A stretch of DNA of 64,000 bases, taken from contig OX387192.1 in NCBI GenBank assembly GCA_947561395.2, positions 38,325,736 to 38,389,735 of the forward strand, written 5' to 3'. Position 1 is the stretch's first letter. Every line of letters begins with the position of its first letter. Positions 61,560 to 64,000 of this stretch are shown piece by piece. Under the pieces are notes generated by a model, which searched no databases, was not told where the DNA came from, and saw only the letters and a program-made list of their open reading frames with translations. The translations under genes and the position numbers were made by a program. The DNA is from Buxus sempervirens. Lineage: Eukaryota > Streptophyta > Magnoliopsida > Buxales > Buxaceae.

Positions 61560-61882
61560 TATAGAGAAGGCGATTCCTTGGTGGTGATAAAGCTTCTGTC
61601 CAATCCTCATTCAGATCCTCCATGGCAGATCCTTTCTCTAATATTAGAAGCTCGAAGACTTGCAGATTCTTTCATGAAAATTAACTTTTCTCATATGTAT
61701 CGTGAAGGGAACCAAGTGGCTGATTTGTTAGCCAACTATGCTCTGGATAAATACTCGTGTCTTTGGTTATCCAAATGTCCTTCCTTTCTTTCAAATGTTT
61801 TTCTTGGGGATGTTAGTGGAGGGATGTATGTAACAAACAACCGTCAATAGCTTAATAAATTTTTGTTTCATTACCAAAAAAA
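61560..61882 (+). mobile_element. 5'-truncated LINE tail with RNase H-like domain end
   Basis: The frame starting at 61578 encodes a piece of the plant LINE RNase H domain, including HMYREGNQVADLLANYALDK, then a stop at 61848 and a tail ending TTTCATTACC plus nine A residues. The short element at 13266-13419 is related. No clear target duplication was found. Confidence 0.8.
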
Positions 61883-61889
61883 AAGATAT

Positions 61890-62503
61890 AGATTGTAATT
61901 CGAAACCGAGCCTGGTGGGTATAGGTGGGCCAGGCCCTAATTAATTTGGATTTTATGAAACCTGGGCGTAGGCCCGAAACTCCAGAGCCAAGCCCAGTTT
62001 AAATCGGGCCAGACTCTTCGGGTTCAAGGGGCCAGTACCTAAAATTACAAGCCGTACGGCGAACGCTATGTTTTGCGTTGGCAACGAACGTAGAGATGTA
62101 TTATCAGTCGGTCCCAATCCCTTATGTACTGTAATTGTCATTGTAATTTAAATCGAGAAAATATAGACTTCCGTTTATTAAACCCGTAGAGGAGGAATCT
62201 CCCAATTCGATCGTCCTCTTCTCGTTTGCCCTAAGCAGTACAATCGTTGGAAATCCGCCATTAGGTTGAACTGCTGTTTCGGAAGTGCGTTTCAAGGCAA
62301 GAATCCGCCTCTATCTTTATCGATTGATTTTTTACTTGCCTCTTTCTATCTAACTATGCATAGAGCGATCCAACTGCGATGGTTGTATAACTATCGATTG
62401 CAGCTTTTCGGGTCTACTACACTCTTTCTGATTCACTTCTATCTCCATGACAGTTTTTGTTGCTGAATCGTTTTTTGTTCAGATTGAAGAATCGTAAGGG
62501 AGG
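61890..62503 (+). promoter_or_regulatory. NUP98 copy B upstream and leader region
   Basis: This corresponds to 43145-43550/44507-44941 of copy A, without the insertion that splits copy A. The two flanks share long blocks (e.g. TGCATAGAGCGATCCAACTG). Copy B's leader is therefore the simpler, probably ancestral arrangement. Confidence 0.75.
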
Positions 62504-64000
62504 ATGTTTGGGTCGAGCAGCCGTAAGTTTTTCTATAAACCGATTACTCAGAGTCGTTCTTCATCGCGTTTATTTTATTTGGTTTTTGATTGCCTGCATT
62601 CTCGGTTTCCAAGCGTTGCTTGAATCTAATTAGATGTTTCCTTCTGTCTTTTGAATAATGGGAGTGTAAAATCTTTGTTACGAGTACATGTTTAAGTCAT
62701 AACAATTCATCGGAATTCTGGAAGTTCGATTATTACATCCATATAAAGGAGATCTGTTTTGTATATTATGTTTCTTAATTATTAATAGGGTTCGCGTATG
62801 ATTCTGCACACCAACCCATCCTCATGTCTTCCTTAAAGTGCCAATGAATAGCTGTCTTGTGAATTCTAGTGAGCATATGTTGCAACTAGCTCTTTAGTGA
62901 ATTATTTTTCATAACTTGACCTGACACCATTGAAAATTTTCATTAGACATCACAAGATCGGATAGTTATTCATTCAGCTTCATGGTTTGGTTTGGTGAAC
63001 TTCCCCTACTTTCAGCTTGCAGTTGTCGTTTTCCACCCCGCCCCCCTTTTTTTGGATTTTTTTTAATGTTTGATTTTCTTATTGTCCGCTTCTGTTTGAA
63101 TTCTCCTTTTTCTATTTTATCTGGCTTTACTCGTAATAATGATTAAATATTTTCTCATGTAACAGCTTTTGGGCAGTCATTTAGTAGCCCATTTGCATCC
63201 CAATCAGTTTTTGGTCAGTCCAGTACCACTAGTAGCAACCCTTTTGCTCCAAAACCCTTTGGTAGCACAACCCCTTTTGGTTCACAGACAGGGGGTTCAA
63301 TATTTGGCAGTACCTCAACTGGCGTGTTTGGAGCAACTCAGTCGTCTTCACCTTTAGCTTCCACCCCGGTCTTTGGTGCTTCATCATCACCTGCTTTTGG
63401 AAGTTCAACGCCTGCTTTTGGTGCTTCTTCAACTCCTGCTTTTGGTAGCACTTCGTCATCTTTTGGTGGTAAGTAATTTAGTTTTTCTTATTTTACTATG
63501 CTATGTTTTATCTTAGTTTTACCTCCCATCCTCTGATCCCGAGGTCATATAATGATTGAAAGATGGTAAGCAAACATTAAGTGGTGATATTTCAGTTTGT
63601 ATTTGAGAATGCAGACGAATACAACACACATACACTCACTGGAAATATGGTTGCATCTATTTTCTATTGCCTGAACTGTCTCTTATCTTAATACGTGTAA
63701 CTGTTATTGCATTATGGGTAGCATCGAGTACAGTTTAACAGACTATTGTTCCGATGATGTTAGTTCTACTTGATTGTTTGCAGAAAAATCCTACTTGCAA
63801 TATGTTTGTGTGACTTCTAGAAGTTCTATTTCAATCACATATAAATATCAGAGCAGGAACTACTATTGGCTGACTCTTGAAGATAAATCATATGATAATC
63901 ATAAGCTTATTTGGGCAAACTGTTCTTGAACTTTGAGAGTAGTTAGCTAATCATCTTACAAACCTTTTTATTCTCCATGATATTTGAAATTTTTTTTCAT
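62504..64000 (+). CDS. NUP98: NUP98 nuclear pore FG-nucleoporin, copy B (5' part)
   Basis: Exon 1 is 62504-62522 (MFGSSS) and exon 2 is 63166-63468, with GT-AG boundaries and the phase seen in copy A. Exon 2 encodes FG-rich sequence ([34 protein letters not shown]). It lacks the 30-bp lysine-run insertion and a serine codon present in copy A. The window ends in intron 2. It is in direct orientation to copy A, about 17.5 kb away, and probably represents the intact gene, though its later exons are unseen. Confidence 0.88.

Noticed and set aside
1..64000. tRNA, rRNA, riboswitch or organellar insert
   Set aside because: No clear cloverleaf, rRNA block or plastid/mitochondrial gene was noticed by eye; a tRNAscan and organelle BLAST would be needed to exclude small examples.

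Overview
This is nuclear DNA of a flowering plant, most likely a eudicot or magnoliid with long, transposon-filled introns. The evidence is GT-AG introns, plant-type gene families (COQ8/ABC1, FEN1, a HAD pyrimidine-nucleotidase-like enzyme, a GUP1/HHAT-like MBOAT, NUP98), AT-rich introns, and remnants of LINEs, Ty3/Gypsy elements, hAT, Helitron, MITEs and a plant mobile domain gene. No bacterial, organellar, viral-genome or CRISPR content was seen. Exons were placed by reading frame, splice sites and remembered family sequence; no alignment was run.

Layout. 1-3907 (-): 5' half of a mitochondrial COQ8/ABC1 kinase-like gene that runs off the left edge. 3908-4959: shared promoter region between COQ8 and FEN1, with a consensus E2F site and a TATA box facing FEN1. 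4960-about 11263 (+): a flap endonuclease FEN1 gene, 15 exons readable, catalytic residues intact but the start codon out of frame. 11264-14699: transposon debris. 14700-17393 (+): a seven-coding-exon HAD hydrolase. 19383-20777: a hAT-type non-autonomous element. 21004-37663 (-): a complete 18-exon MBOAT acyltransferase (547 aa) whose introns hold an RTE-type LINE, a hAT-like element and a Helitron.

38040-43140 is gene-poor: a gene fragment, MITEs, fold-back repeats and a LINE tail. From 43140 the window enters a tandem duplication of NUP98. Copy A (44942-49047, possibly to 50068) has the FG-repeat exons, a duplicated exon, and then an open 301-codon exon-like segment in splice phase in place of the NUP98 C-terminus. 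Copy B begins at 62504 and leaves the right edge. Between them lie a decayed plant mobile domain gene (50424-53194), two solo LTRs of one family with perfect 5-bp target duplications, a Gypsy integrase remnant split by a solo LTR and a hAT element, and a LINE RNase H tail.

The housekeeping genes (mitochondrial coenzyme Q, DNA replication and repair, nucleotide phosphatase, membrane acyltransferase, nuclear pore) have no joint pathway; they are ordinary plant neighbours. The points most worth following are the possible NUP98-coiled-coil fusion, the long apparently identical tract between NUP98 copies, the broken FEN1 start, the Helitron with three G-boxes, and the palindromic tandem repeats upstream of the TATA box in the solo LTRs.
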